Below are positions 20,756-28,986 of a stretch of DNA of 36,147 nucleotides, one piece after another; positions within the stretch are counted from its first letter, which is position 1; every line of letters begins with the position of its first letter. The position numbers and the translations under genes are program-made. Source of the DNA: a virus. The stretch is taken from positions 1 to 36,147 of IMG/VR virus record IMGVR_UViG_3300035682_000098; one strand, written 5' to 3'. The notes beneath the pieces are model-generated. The model was not told the origin of the DNA and searched no databases. It was given only the letters and a program-made list of their open reading frames with translations.

Positions 20756-22762
20756 TTATGCTGCTATATCGCCAAATAAATACCATTCGTCTGTGGCTAT
20801 TTTAATTAAAGTTGCACCGCTATATTGAACATTTAATTTTAATTTACCACCACTACTTCTTATTGTTACTCCACTCGTTGCCACTACCGTTGTTTGTCCT
20901 GCTCCATATTGTGCCAAAAGTATTTGTGTACCCGTTGCAAATGCAACTGAACTATTTAAAGGAATTGTCAAGTTGTTGGCACTTGCAACATTCATCTCAA
21001 CTAATTTATCTGCATCGCCAATTACTAAAGTATAACTTGCAGTTTGTCGGTTGGTAGTTATTAGTTTTGCACTTTTTGTATCTATTTGTGTTTGGATGGC
21101 TGAAGTAACCCCATTGACATAACCTATCTCCGTTGATGTTGTTGTTGCTACTGCAACCTTGCCACTTGCGTTAGATACTAATGCTCTTGAAACTGTTAAA
21201 TCACTTGTTGTGATTGTAGTTGCTGCACCCGTTATAGTTGCTTGAACTGCAACATCTCCTGAACCAAGTAATGAAGTAGAATTTACAGTTTTAATACTTG
21301 TTCCGCTTACTAAAGCATCCTGTTTCCCATTAAATGTACTCCAATTAGCAGAAGATAATGCACCCCTATTTGAAGCACTTGCATCTGGCAAATTAAAAGT
21401 ATGAGTTGCAGTTGCCGAAGATATATTAAAATCAGTTCCTGTAGTACCCGTTGCTAATGATTGTATTTGTGCGGTTAATCCATTTAAAGCTGTTAAGCCA
21501 CTTGTAAAAGTTGTTATTATTTGACCTAAATGACTATTCTCAGTATGTAATGTAATTGTGCGACCACTATTATTAACATAAAATCTAATTGCTAACCTAT
21601 CAGTTAAAGTTAATACAGTTTGTGGAACTGCTAAAGCTGTTATATATAAATCAATAGCTGTACCTCCTGTAATGTTTTCAGGTGTTGCTGAATTACTTGC
21701 AATTAATGTTAAACTAGTACCATCGTATTTATATAATTCTACATAAAAACTTGGTGAGCCACCACTTGAAGATGCACTAAAATATGCTTCAAAATTCCAA
21801 TTACCTCCTGGTATTAATAATTGATTGGGATCATTTGCATCGGTAATAAAACTTTGAATATAACCATTGGATGAAATTGTAAAATCAGTTCCAACTCCGA
21901 TAATAGGTGTTTTATTTAATTCTTTAAAAGCTACTCCACCTAAAGTTCCTTGAGCTACCGAACCATTAAGATAGTAAGATACTGAAGAACCACCACCACT
22001 TGATTGTGGGAAGTTAGCAAGTGAACCATCGCCCCTTACATATTGAGAAACCACTCCAGCTCCTGTTATTGCTATTGTGCCACTTGTTGTTATCGGACTA
22101 GATGCAACACTAAAAGCACTCGGCATCGAAACCCCTACACTTGTAACCGTTCCACTTCCACCGCCACCCGTTGAAGCAATAGTTATTATTCCATCGGCAG
22201 TTGTTCCCGTTGTTGTTAAAGTTATACCGCTACCTTCTACTAATTTTACACTTCCACCTGTTGCAGATAAAGTTGTTGTGTGCGAAGTAGAATCTGATGT
22301 ATTTGCTAATGTCTGATTGCCGCTATTAGTTCCACTTGTATTACCTATTACGGTAGCTTGTGCATCCGTTACATAGTTCTTATTGGTACTTGCTGCAATG
22401 TCGGCTGTGGTTGCATCTGCACCTGCCGTAACAAGTCCTTTGGCATCATATGTTATTTTTGTCTTTGTTGCACCCGTAATAGCAGCATTCTCATCTACCT
22501 TGCCATCTAATGCAGTTTGTGTTGCAGTAGAAACAGGCTTGTTAGCATCCGAAGTATTATCTACGTTACTAAGTCCTATATCGGTTTTAGTTAATACAAC
22601 AACGCCAATATTAGAGTTAACGGATTGAACAGGTGATTGTGCCTTAATCTGTGTAATATCTATTTTCTTAGTGGTGTTATCACTTATATCCACAATAGGA
22701 AATACATCATCATTTGCGATGGTTACTATTGCACTTAATTCGGTTATTTTTTTATCTGCCAT
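20756..22762 (-). CDS. Tail fibre/receptor-binding protein
   Basis: A 668-residue low-charge protein rich in Thr, Ser, Gly and Ala. The N-terminus (MADKKITELSAIVTIANDDV) is the virion-attachment region common to phage fibres of this group. Fibre-type repeats follow (VVLTKTDIGLSNVDNTSDAN and GALSSANWSTFNGKQDALVS), then glycine-rich linkers (GGGGSG, SSGGGSS). A globular beta domain at about 290-430 could bind the receptor. It abuts the 264-aa surface protein, so both are probably host-range genes. Confidence 0.78.
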   Translation of the reverse strand: MADKKITELSAIVTIANDDVFPIVDISDNTTKKIDITQIKAQSPVQSVNSNIGVVVLTKTDIGLSNVDNTSDANKPVSTATQTALDGKVDENAAITGATKTKITYDAKGLVTAGADATTADIAASTNKNYVTDAQATVIGNTSGTNSGNQTLANTSDSTSHTTTLSATGGSVKLVEGSGITLTTTGTTADGIITIASTGGGGSGTVTSVGVSMPSAFSVASSPITTSGTIAITGAGVVSQYVRGDGSLANFPQSSGGGSSVSYYLNGSVAQGTLGGVAFKELNKTPIIGVGTDFTISSNGYIQSFITDANDPNQLLIPGGNWNFEAYFSASSSGGSPSFYVELYKYDGTSLTLIASNSATPENITGGTAIDLYITALAVPQTVLTLTDRLAIRFYVNNSGRTITLHTENSHLGQIITTFTSGLTALNGLTAQIQSLATGTTGTDFNISSATATHTFNLPDASASNRGALSSANWSTFNGKQDALVSGTSIKTVNSTSLLGSGDVAVQATITGAATTITTSDLTVSRALVSNASGKVAVATTTSTEIGYVNGVTSAIQTQIDTKSAKLITTNRQTASYTLVIGDADKLVEMNVASANNLTIPLNSSVAFATGTQILLAQYGAGQTTVVATSGVTIRSSGGKLKLNVQYSGATLIKIATDEWYLFGDIAA

Positions 22763-22767
22763 TATTT

Positions 22768-23451
22768 TTAATTTATTACTAATTTGCTACTATCCTGCTG
22801 CAATAAGAATCCTCCATCTTGTGTAAGTATATAGTCTACTAACCCTGTTGGAATATTTGACAAAGTTAATACATTACCTACTAAGGTGTATGTTGCATTT
22901 ATTATATTAAGGTTGGTGTCTTTTGCTATTACTTGTAAGTCATCTCCTGCTACCGTTCCAACAAATACTAAATTATTGTCATAAACAGTAAACAAAGGTT
23001 GTGGTGTTGGTGTTGGTGTTGTTCTTTCAGGTATCCAACATTCATTCCACTCATAAGGTGTATTTATTGTAAAAGATAAAGTATGTCCTGCGTAATCCGA
23101 TAAATATTTATGCTCTACTGGTTGTATTGAACTCTTTTTTGGTAAGTCAAATTCAATTTCACCATCGTAATTATATATCGCAGAGGAAATATCTTGAGCA
23201 ACTTGAAGTGTATCACTCATTATATCTTTTAAGTTGCTTAAATCAGGGTTAAGAACGTCTAAAAACGCTAACTCAAAGCTATAATTTAATTGTGTTCCAT
23301 CTGTGTTTCCCTGACTTACGTCATACCACATTAAAATCCCATCAACATCAGAGTTGTCAATTTCAGAATTAGCACCAAATATTACAGTATTAATATTACT
23401 GTGACTATTTGCAAATCCTTCTATTATCTTGAAAATCTGATTTAATGTCAT
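22768..23451 (-). CDS. Minor structural protein with a linker and an extra C-terminal domain
   Basis: A 227-residue protein. The first 145 residues (MTLNQIFKIIEGFANSHSNI onward) look like a conserved head/neck-region protein. A TPTPTPQP linker, encoded by tandem GGTGTT-type units, leads to a beta-rich C-terminal domain (FTVYDNNLVFVGTVAGDDLQ to the end). The linker suggests a domain added to a conserved core, possibly exposed on the virion. Function unknown. Confidence 0.65.
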   Translation of the reverse strand: MTLNQIFKIIEGFANSHSNINTVIFGANSEIDNSDVDGILMWYDVSQGNTDGTQLNYSFELAFLDVLNPDLSNLKDIMSDTLQVAQDISSAIYNYDGEIEFDLPKKSSIQPVEHKYLSDYAGHTLSFTINTPYEWNECWIPERTTPTPTPQPLFTVYDNNLVFVGTVAGDDLQVIAKDTNLNIINATYTLVGNVLTLSNIPTGLVDYILTQDGGFLLQQDSSKLVIN

Positions 23452-23548
23452 TTAGTTTTATATATGCTTCTAATTTGGCAAGATTTTCTTTGTTCTTACT
23501 ATTACCTCTACCTTTATTTATTTCTCTTTGTTTACGAACAACAGTCAT
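23405..23548 (-). CDS. Small basic protein, 47 aa
   Basis: A 47-codon frame starting within the end of the connector gene and ending 47 bases into the next gene. It encodes MTVVRKQREINKGRGNSKNK and then ENLAKLEAYIKLNDIKSD. It fills an otherwise empty 80-base gap and is rich in Lys and Arg. Overlap on the 3' side is long, which lowers confidence. Confidence 0.42.
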   Translation of the reverse strand: MTVVRKQREINKGRGNSKNKENLAKLEAYIKLNDIKSDFQDNRRICK

Positions 23549-24095
23549 CATCATCATCTATTCTTTCAAAGTTTGAATAATTACGTCTGATACCTCCTAA
23601 GTAAATTGAACTTTTAAACAAATCCTTTTTTGGAAGTATGTCATCATCTTTTGTTCCCGAAGTTAAATATTCAGGGAATAAAGTTTCATTTGCACAAAGG
23701 TACTTTCTTGTTCTGTCTGCAAAGTATTCAGCTTTGTTCATCATATTGCCGTAATCACTTAACAGATTTTCTCTATCTACATTGCTTGAATTTTCGCTGT
23801 ACTTTTCTTGGAATCCAATGTTGGTAAACCTTCTTGATAGGATGCTTCCAATTTCAGCCATAATCCAATACCTCATTCCTTTATGCAAATAGTCTTGAAG
23901 TAAAATCTTATAGTTACCAGTTACGTTTGGACAATCAGTAATTAACTTGTTGTAAAGGTCTGTTCCTATTATTTCAACGACATACATATCCTGACAAGCT
24001 AAGATAGATTGTTGGATAAACTTATCATCCACGTTACCGTGAACGGGTGTATAAGTCTTAAAATCTGCTGCACTTAATAAATATACTACTGCCAT
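23532..24095 (-). CDS. Head-tail connector (gp6-like)
   Basis: The start at 24095 overlaps the portal stop as TAATG and gives MAVVYLLSAADFKTYTPVHG; the frame is open to 24125. Helices with LYNKLITDCPNVTGNYKILL and YLHKGMRYWIMAEIG fit the small all-helical connectors that dock below the portal. It ends in a run of Asp (DDDDDCCS). Position right after the portal supports the role. Confidence 0.7.
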   Translation of the reverse strand: MAVVYLLSAADFKTYTPVHGNVDDKFIQQSILACQDMYVVEIIGTDLYNKLITDCPNVTGNYKILLQDYLHKGMRYWIMAEIGSILSRRFTNIGFQEKYSENSSNVDRENLLSDYGNMMNKAEYFADRTRKYLCANETLFPEYLTSGTKDDDILPKKDLFKSSIYLGGIRRNYSNFERIDDDDDCCS

Positions 24096-25840
24096 TACTT
24101 TTGTCTTACTACTACTTGATTCCAAATGTGCCTACAAAAAGGAACTGCCACCTCTTTATTCGGGTCACGATACCAACCACCACGATATAACCACGCACTT
24201 GAATTATTGATAATATCAAAGTTATCCATATCGTTTTTGATTCCTTCAATCTCTTGTTTTGTGTAGAGTTTGTTTAAACTCATCATTTTTTGACAAAATT
24301 CCCTACTTTCACTCAATAATGCAGGTGCATCTGGTCTTAATCCATACCTATATTTGATGACTAAAGGGCTTAATTTAGGTGTTTTTGGCTCTATTTTAGG
24401 TATGTTCCCAGTTGTTGTGCCTGTTGTTTTCTCATCTTCTTCTGCTAATTTGATAAATTCCTGCTCATTATACTTAAAAATAGGGCTTAAATCTTCTCCA
24501 TATTCCACGTGATGGCACTCTATTTCTTCATAATTGTCTGCACTTTCACCTACTGTTTCAAAATAAAAAGGCTTTGTTTCGCTTAATTTAACGGGTTGTA
24601 CTGCTTCAGGTATAGTTAATCCATACATTTCAGTAACATAATCCAATAGAACTTGTTTAGGCACTATTTGTGCAATAGTAGATTCCGTTAATGGTAGAAT
24701 ATTAGCTAAAGGTTTCAGTTCTTTAACCTCTACTATTGGACTTAATCCAAATATTTCAAATATCTTATTTACAGAACCTAAAACAGTATCTTGTCTTGGC
24801 TTTACGTAAGTTTCTTTAAATAGTTCGTATGATTCTAATATCTCGGTTCTACCTCCTAATTGTCCTTCGGTCTTAATACCAAATAACATTCCACTTACTG
24901 CTCTATGTCCTATAATTATGTTTTCAGGAACTGCCTTAGCTCTTAGTTCAAATTGCTTATCTAAAGTGTTTGGTTGTAATGGTAAAACTTCGGCTGCTTG
25001 GTCTTTACCGTCTGCAAAATTATAAAGTATTTTACTCCCGTTCCCGTTGGCAAACTTTGCATTAAATCTTTTTTCTATTTGGTCTTTCTCTGCATCGGTT
25101 GCATTACCGTTTAAGAAATTAACCATCGTGCCACCAACAAAACCGTTCTTAACATTGTTAAGATGAAATTGAGCTATCTCTATTTCTTCTTCAATAGCTT
25201 CTAAGGCATTAATGTAAGGTGGTAATGAATAATGCTTCATACCGGGTCTTGGTTCGTAATGAACCAAAATACATCTATCGTGAATTACCTTTGGGTCATA
25301 CTTTGGTAGTTCTAATATTTTAGGATTAAAATTAGTTTGTCGGTTTATAGGTGTTGAGAATCTTGTTTCCCAATCTAAAGAATAAAGATAAACAGAACTA
25401 TCGTTTCTGTCTTCTGCAATCCTATCTATGTCTATATTATAAACCTCAATAGGTTTGCCAAATTGGTTTCTTAATATCTCAAACGCATAAGAGTTATGTA
25501 TCTCAAAGTTAGTCCAAGTCTTTTTAATTAAGGCATCCCAACTTTCAAATGGATTAGGTCGCTTTAAAAATTGCATTGCCTTAGCAACTTCAATCATATT
25601 AGCTTTTTCAGGATTAATAAACAATCCCCTTCCTACTCCATAACTTATCTTACCATCTACTACTGCTCCATGCGTGTTGCCTTGATTGTAAAGGTCAATA
25701 AGATAAATAGGAAATAGGTTATCTATGCCTCTGCTTATCCATCGTTTGCCGTTGGTGTATCCTTCAGCAAATGATGGTCTATTATAAACGGACAAATCAA
25801 CCGAATAAATATTTGGTTCTGTTTTAATCGGTTGTTTCAT
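24095..25840 (-). CDS. Portal protein with MuF-like C-terminus
   Basis: A 581-residue protein. The N-terminal two thirds match phage portals: NLFPIYLIDLYNQGNTHGAV, YGVGRGLFINPE, the helical stem EAIEEEIEIAQFHLNN and the wing region GHRAVSGMLFGIKTEGQLGG. The last 90 residues (ESREFCQKMMSLNKLYTKQE, then WLYRGGWYRD and PFCRHIWNQVV) resemble the C-terminal domain of Mu gpF/SPP1 gp7-like minor head proteins, so a minor head module seems fused to the portal. It forms the dodecameric DNA gate. Its place after the major capsid gene is unusual. Confidence 0.86.
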   Translation of the reverse strand: MKQPIKTEPNIYSVDLSVYNRPSFAEGYTNGKRWISRGIDNLFPIYLIDLYNQGNTHGAVVDGKISYGVGRGLFINPEKANMIEVAKAMQFLKRPNPFESWDALIKKTWTNFEIHNSYAFEILRNQFGKPIEVYNIDIDRIAEDRNDSSVYLYSLDWETRFSTPINRQTNFNPKILELPKYDPKVIHDRCILVHYEPRPGMKHYSLPPYINALEAIEEEIEIAQFHLNNVKNGFVGGTMVNFLNGNATDAEKDQIEKRFNAKFANGNGSKILYNFADGKDQAAEVLPLQPNTLDKQFELRAKAVPENIIIGHRAVSGMLFGIKTEGQLGGRTEILESYELFKETYVKPRQDTVLGSVNKIFEIFGLSPIVEVKELKPLANILPLTESTIAQIVPKQVLLDYVTEMYGLTIPEAVQPVKLSETKPFYFETVGESADNYEEIECHHVEYGEDLSPIFKYNEQEFIKLAEEDEKTTGTTTGNIPKIEPKTPKLSPLVIKYRYGLRPDAPALLSESREFCQKMMSLNKLYTKQEIEGIKNDMDNFDIINNSSAWLYRGGWYRDPNKEVAVPFCRHIWNQVVVRQK

Positions 25841-26201
25841 ATACTATCGGTGCTACGTTCAATGTGCTTTCAAATTCAGTTTCTGTCAATGCTATTACTG
25901 GCACTCGTGCTATTCCTGTTTCCAATAAATAGTCATCACTTGGAATAGTCTGTGTTACTACTGATTTTTCATATACCTGATAAATGTAATCTCCCGAAAT
26001 TAAAGTTACGTTTGCAGGTTCTGTTAAATTAAACCGATTGTATCTTTCAGGGTAAACACTTGTGTCAGTTAAAAAACAAGTACTAACTTTATTGGTTGTT
26101 TTATTCGTAAACACAAATAAATAATATGGATTTGTTAAAGTAACATTTTCTGTTAAAGTCAAATCTAATATACTTGTGGCTGCCCTATTAATTATAACCA
26201 T
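25824..26201 (-). CDS. Structural protein of unknown role, 125 aa
   Basis: A beta-rich protein (LTENVTLTNPYYLFVFTNKT, then PERYNRFNLTEPANVTLISG, DYIYQVYE, LLETGIARV). I associate this pattern with an uncharacterised virion-module protein of phages in this phylum. It is the first gene after the terminator at 26241-26266 and overlaps the portal start by 17 bases, so it is probably assembled with the head or neck. Confidence 0.65.
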   Translation of the reverse strand: MVIINRAATSILDLTLTENVTLTNPYYLFVFTNKTTNKVSTCFLTDTSVYPERYNRFNLTEPANVTLISGDYIYQVYEKSVVTQTIPSDDYLLETGIARVPVIALTETEFESTLNVAPIVYETTD

Positions 26202-26240
26202 TTCTTTAATAAGTAAAATTTTAAAAATTGTTTATAAAAC

Positions 26241-26266
26241 AAAAAAGGCTGTAATTTCTTACAGCC
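26241..26266 (-). terminator. Intrinsic terminator after the tail-tube gene
   Basis: Minus-strand GGCTGTAA, loop GAAA, TTACAGCC (8 bp perfect), then six T (26241-26246). It would cap the abundant capsid and tube messages and lower expression of the portal genes behind it. I see no clear new promoter before the 125-aa gene. Confidence 0.88.
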
Positions 26267-26288
26267 TCCTTTGATAGTTAACTAATGA

Positions 26289-26801
26289 TTATCCTGATAT
26301 GTTTCCACTAAATGCAGGGAAGTATATTGTAGGCATATTACTTGGTTCAGCCGCTTCAAAGTTAAGCGTGTAACCGTTCATATCTCCATACGCTTTACCT
26401 GCTGTTGCTTCACTTGGTGCTAAATTGACACCATTGTCAACTCCTTGAAGCCAGTAGAATCCATTTTGGTCTTTTGCAATCAATAATAGGTCAGCCTGTG
26501 CAAGTAATAATATCTCTCTTTGCTTTCCAACTTCCATTTTACTTAAAAGTAATTGGGCTGTTTGGGCGAAAAATACTGTTCCATTTTCTTCACTTGTAGT
26601 GATTGATTCACCAAAAGTTGAAGTCTGCTTACGTGGTATATATTTATACCACGCAACTGTTCCTGTATAGCTTGTTACTTGACCACTTGCATTCTTTGTT
26701 ACGGCAAAGTCAGTAGGTCGGTTTGCTAAGAAAAACTCCTTAACACCACCTGTTGAATCTTTACAACCTTTAACGAATCCTTGGGTTAATGCACAAGCCA
26801 T
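26289..26801 (-). CDS. Probable major tail tube protein
   Basis: A 170-residue protein directly after the major capsid gene and directly before a strong terminator, as expected for an abundant virion protein. MACALTQGFVKGCKDSTGGV at the start and the closing GKAYGDMNGYTLNFEAAEPS resemble tube proteins, whose last strands carry a D-x-x-GYT-type motif. Repeated beta-strand sequence with an internal helix (AQLLLSKMEVGKQREILLLA) fits the tube fold. A second decoration protein is an alternative. Confidence 0.66.
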   Translation of the reverse strand: MACALTQGFVKGCKDSTGGVKEFFLANRPTDFAVTKNASGQVTSYTGTVAWYKYIPRKQTSTFGESITTSEENGTVFFAQTAQLLLSKMEVGKQREILLLAQADLLLIAKDQNGFYWLQGVDNGVNLAPSEATAGKAYGDMNGYTLNFEAAEPSNMPTIYFPAFSGNISG

Positions 26802-26803
26802 AA

Positions 26804-27739
26804 TTATACTAAAATAAATTCTACAATTTCACTTGGATAAGCAACCTGAACACCCATCTTAAATTTGGCTGTATATCTCATTTTGTCACTTTCCAAAATT
26901 TTCCACTCAACTTTATCAGAATCATCTAAAAGGTCAAAACCTTTGAAGAAGTTACGCTTTTGTCCAAGATAAAGTTTACTTGTTCCTGTTAATCCCGGTA
27001 CTCCTACCAAAGTAACATTCTTACCAATTACACCCATTTCGTAATTAACCCATTTAGTTTGGTCAACGTGATAAAGGTTTGCAGTTTCTAAGGCTTGAAC
27101 GTAAAGGTCAAACACATCAGTTCCTACAAATAATACTTGGTCACTTGCGTGTTTTAGTTTCTCTGTACGTGCTGCACACATTGCGTTAACAATTGCAATA
27201 ACGTTTGAAGTTGTAATACCTGTTGCTACTGTTACGTTACCTGTGTTACCGTTGATTGCTGTTGCTGCTGTGATTATCTTGATAAAGCCATCAAACATTG
27301 CCAATACTGCATCACCTGAAGAGGTGTTACCTTGCCAAGTTGCTACTTCAATATTTTCTACGATTAAGGCTTTAAGTTCATCACTCATTTGAGCAGCTAA
27401 CTGTGCTGTGATTTCATCCTCTCCTGCTGCACCCGGTGCAAGTAACATTTGAGTCCACTTTGGTAACAAAGCATCCATACAAAGTTCATCACGATAACCA
27501 ATTTTGGAAACGGTGATTTCACGCTGTGTGAATGTTGCACTACCTGATGCTACTAAATCACATCCTGTGGCTTCTTGTGGATACGCTGTCAATGCAAATA
27601 ATTGCAAAGCATCTGTCTTTTTTACTCCTGCTATTGGGGTTAAGTACGGTGCTGTCTTACCTTCATAATGCAGGGCTGTTAGCAATTCTCTCGATTGCTC
27701 GTTTACATAGTTTACTAAACTTGATACTACTAATCCCAT
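26804..27739 (-). CDS. Major capsid protein
   Basis: A 311-residue HK97-fold-type capsid protein. An N-terminal helical arm (MGLVVSSLVNYVNEQSRELL) is followed by FTQREITVSKIGYRDELCMD and a P-domain-like spine helix, then NVIAIVNAMCAARTEKLKHA with DQVLFVGTDVFDLYVQALE in the A domain. The C-terminal strand KFKMGVQVAYPSEIVEFILV is typical. It follows protease and scaffold genes as expected. No separate delta domain is needed since a scaffold gene exists. Confidence 0.85.
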   Translation of the reverse strand: MGLVVSSLVNYVNEQSRELLTALHYEGKTAPYLTPIAGVKKTDALQLFALTAYPQEATGCDLVASGSATFTQREITVSKIGYRDELCMDALLPKWTQMLLAPGAAGEDEITAQLAAQMSDELKALIVENIEVATWQGNTSSGDAVLAMFDGFIKIITAATAINGNTGNVTVATGITTSNVIAIVNAMCAARTEKLKHASDQVLFVGTDVFDLYVQALETANLYHVDQTKWVNYEMGVIGKNVTLVGVPGLTGTSKLYLGQKRNFFKGFDLLDDSDKVEWKILESDKMRYTAKFKMGVQVAYPSEIVEFILV

Positions 27740-27744
27740 TTGGT

Positions 27745-28359
27745 TTATTTTTTAAATTTTTCTAATTTCAATTTTTCAAACTTTGCAGTTTGTGCTTGTA
27801 TTAATTCTTGTGCTGACATTTGCACTATATCTGTTTTCACGGGTTGTGATGGTGTGCTTACAGGCACTTCAGATAACGCCACAAATGCTTCGTTTAACAA
27901 TTCATTAATCTTGTTATGATTTGCTATCTTAGCTTCCAATTCCGCAAACTTTAACTCAACCGCTTTTGCATTTTCTACAATGCTCATTTTTAGTTTTTCA
28001 TTTTCGGTTTTTAAAGTTCCCATGTCGCTTTTCATTTCTACCATGTCAGGTGATTCTGCTTCGGGTATTTCTGATTCTACTACTTCTGAAATAATACCAT
28101 CCAAAACTACTACTTGTGTTCCATCTACTAAAGTGTGTGAACCATCAGGTGCAGGAATATCACCATCAGGTGAAATTAAAGACATAACACTTCCAACTGC
28201 TAATGTTGGTGTTGCTCTTACTGCTTCGCCTGATTCTAAAGTTGTTTCAACATAATCAGCCGCTTCTACTTCCTCAACTACTGGTGGGGGTGTATCGTAT
28301 TCTGAAAATGCCACCTTGATTTTGTCACGTAAATTTGTTAATTTTTCTATTGTTGTCAT
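27745..28359 (-). CDS. Scaffold-like capsid assembly protein
   Basis: A 204-residue acidic protein with a long central coiled coil (KSDMGTLKTENEKLKMSIVE through AKIANHNKINELLNEAFVAL, about 108-165). A beta-hairpin-rich segment, DGDIPAPDGSHTLVDGTQVV, precedes the coil. The C-terminus is basic (TAKFEKLKLEKFKK), as needed to touch the capsid protein. It is placed between protease and major capsid. Both features and order fit a scaffold; a protease substrate is likely. Confidence 0.78.
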   Translation of the reverse strand: MTTIEKLTNLRDKIKVAFSEYDTPPPVVEEVEAADYVETTLESGEAVRATPTLAVGSVMSLISPDGDIPAPDGSHTLVDGTQVVVLDGIISEVVESEIPEAESPDMVEMKSDMGTLKTENEKLKMSIVENAKAVELKFAELEAKIANHNKINELLNEAFVALSEVPVSTPSQPVKTDIVQMSAQELIQAQTAKFEKLKLEKFKK

Positions 28360-28381
28360 TTTATTAATAAGTTACTATTTA

Positions 28382-28957
28382 CTATTTGTTTAATTTACTA
28401 AGCATCTGTTCAATTTCTTCAATGATTGAATCCTCACTTACTTGTGGGTCTAAATTAAATTGACCTTCTAAACTGAACCCTACAAACTTGCCCGATTTTA
28501 CATCTTCCCAAACTTGGTCATCTTCTATCTTATATCCTACATACCAAGTTCCATAAGGTAAAGAATCAAACGGTGCAGGATTTGGTATTCCTTTCTTTTC
28601 GTCTGAAATAAAGGATTCCATAAGGTAGGCTTGAACTGGTGAACCTTGATGGTTAGTATTTACTGCTGTGGTGTTTTGAGATTTAAAAAACTTTTCTCTA
28701 ATCTTACGAATGTTCGCTTCTGTACAGGTAACATTACATTTACCTATCCCTTCAAACTCTCTATAAATTAATTGGTTTGGTATTAAAACTGCACCAAAGA
28801 CAATTCGTTCTTCCTCATTTTCTATTGAGAATTTTACTTGTTGTTCTTCAAATGCAATCCAACCTACCTTTATTGCAGGTCTATCTACCAATGACATACA
28901 AGTAATTCCTATCTGTACGCTGTCATCTACTGACATTTGTAATACTGGTAATTCCAT
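28382..28957 (-). CDS. Prohead protease, XkdF-like (S78_2)
   Basis: A 191-residue serine protease that matures the prohead by cutting scaffold. IVFGAVLIPNQLIYRE at about 52-67, the His-containing NTNHQGSP (His103) and the Ser-containing KFVGFSLEGQF (Ser162) are the expected landmarks of the XkdF group, together with GTWYVGYKIEDDQVWEDVKS. It is followed by scaffold and major capsid genes. The acidic third residue of the triad cannot be fixed by eye. Confidence 0.85.
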   Translation of the reverse strand: MELPVLQMSVDDSVQIGITCMSLVDRPAIKVGWIAFEEQQVKFSIENEEERIVFGAVLIPNQLIYREFEGIGKCNVTCTEANIRKIREKFFKSQNTTAVNTNHQGSPVQAYLMESFISDEKKGIPNPAPFDSLPYGTWYVGYKIEDDQVWEDVKSGKFVGFSLEGQFNLDPQVSEDSIIEEIEQMLSKLNK

Positions 28958-28986
28958 ATCCTAATAAGTACTAAATTTATTTTTGT

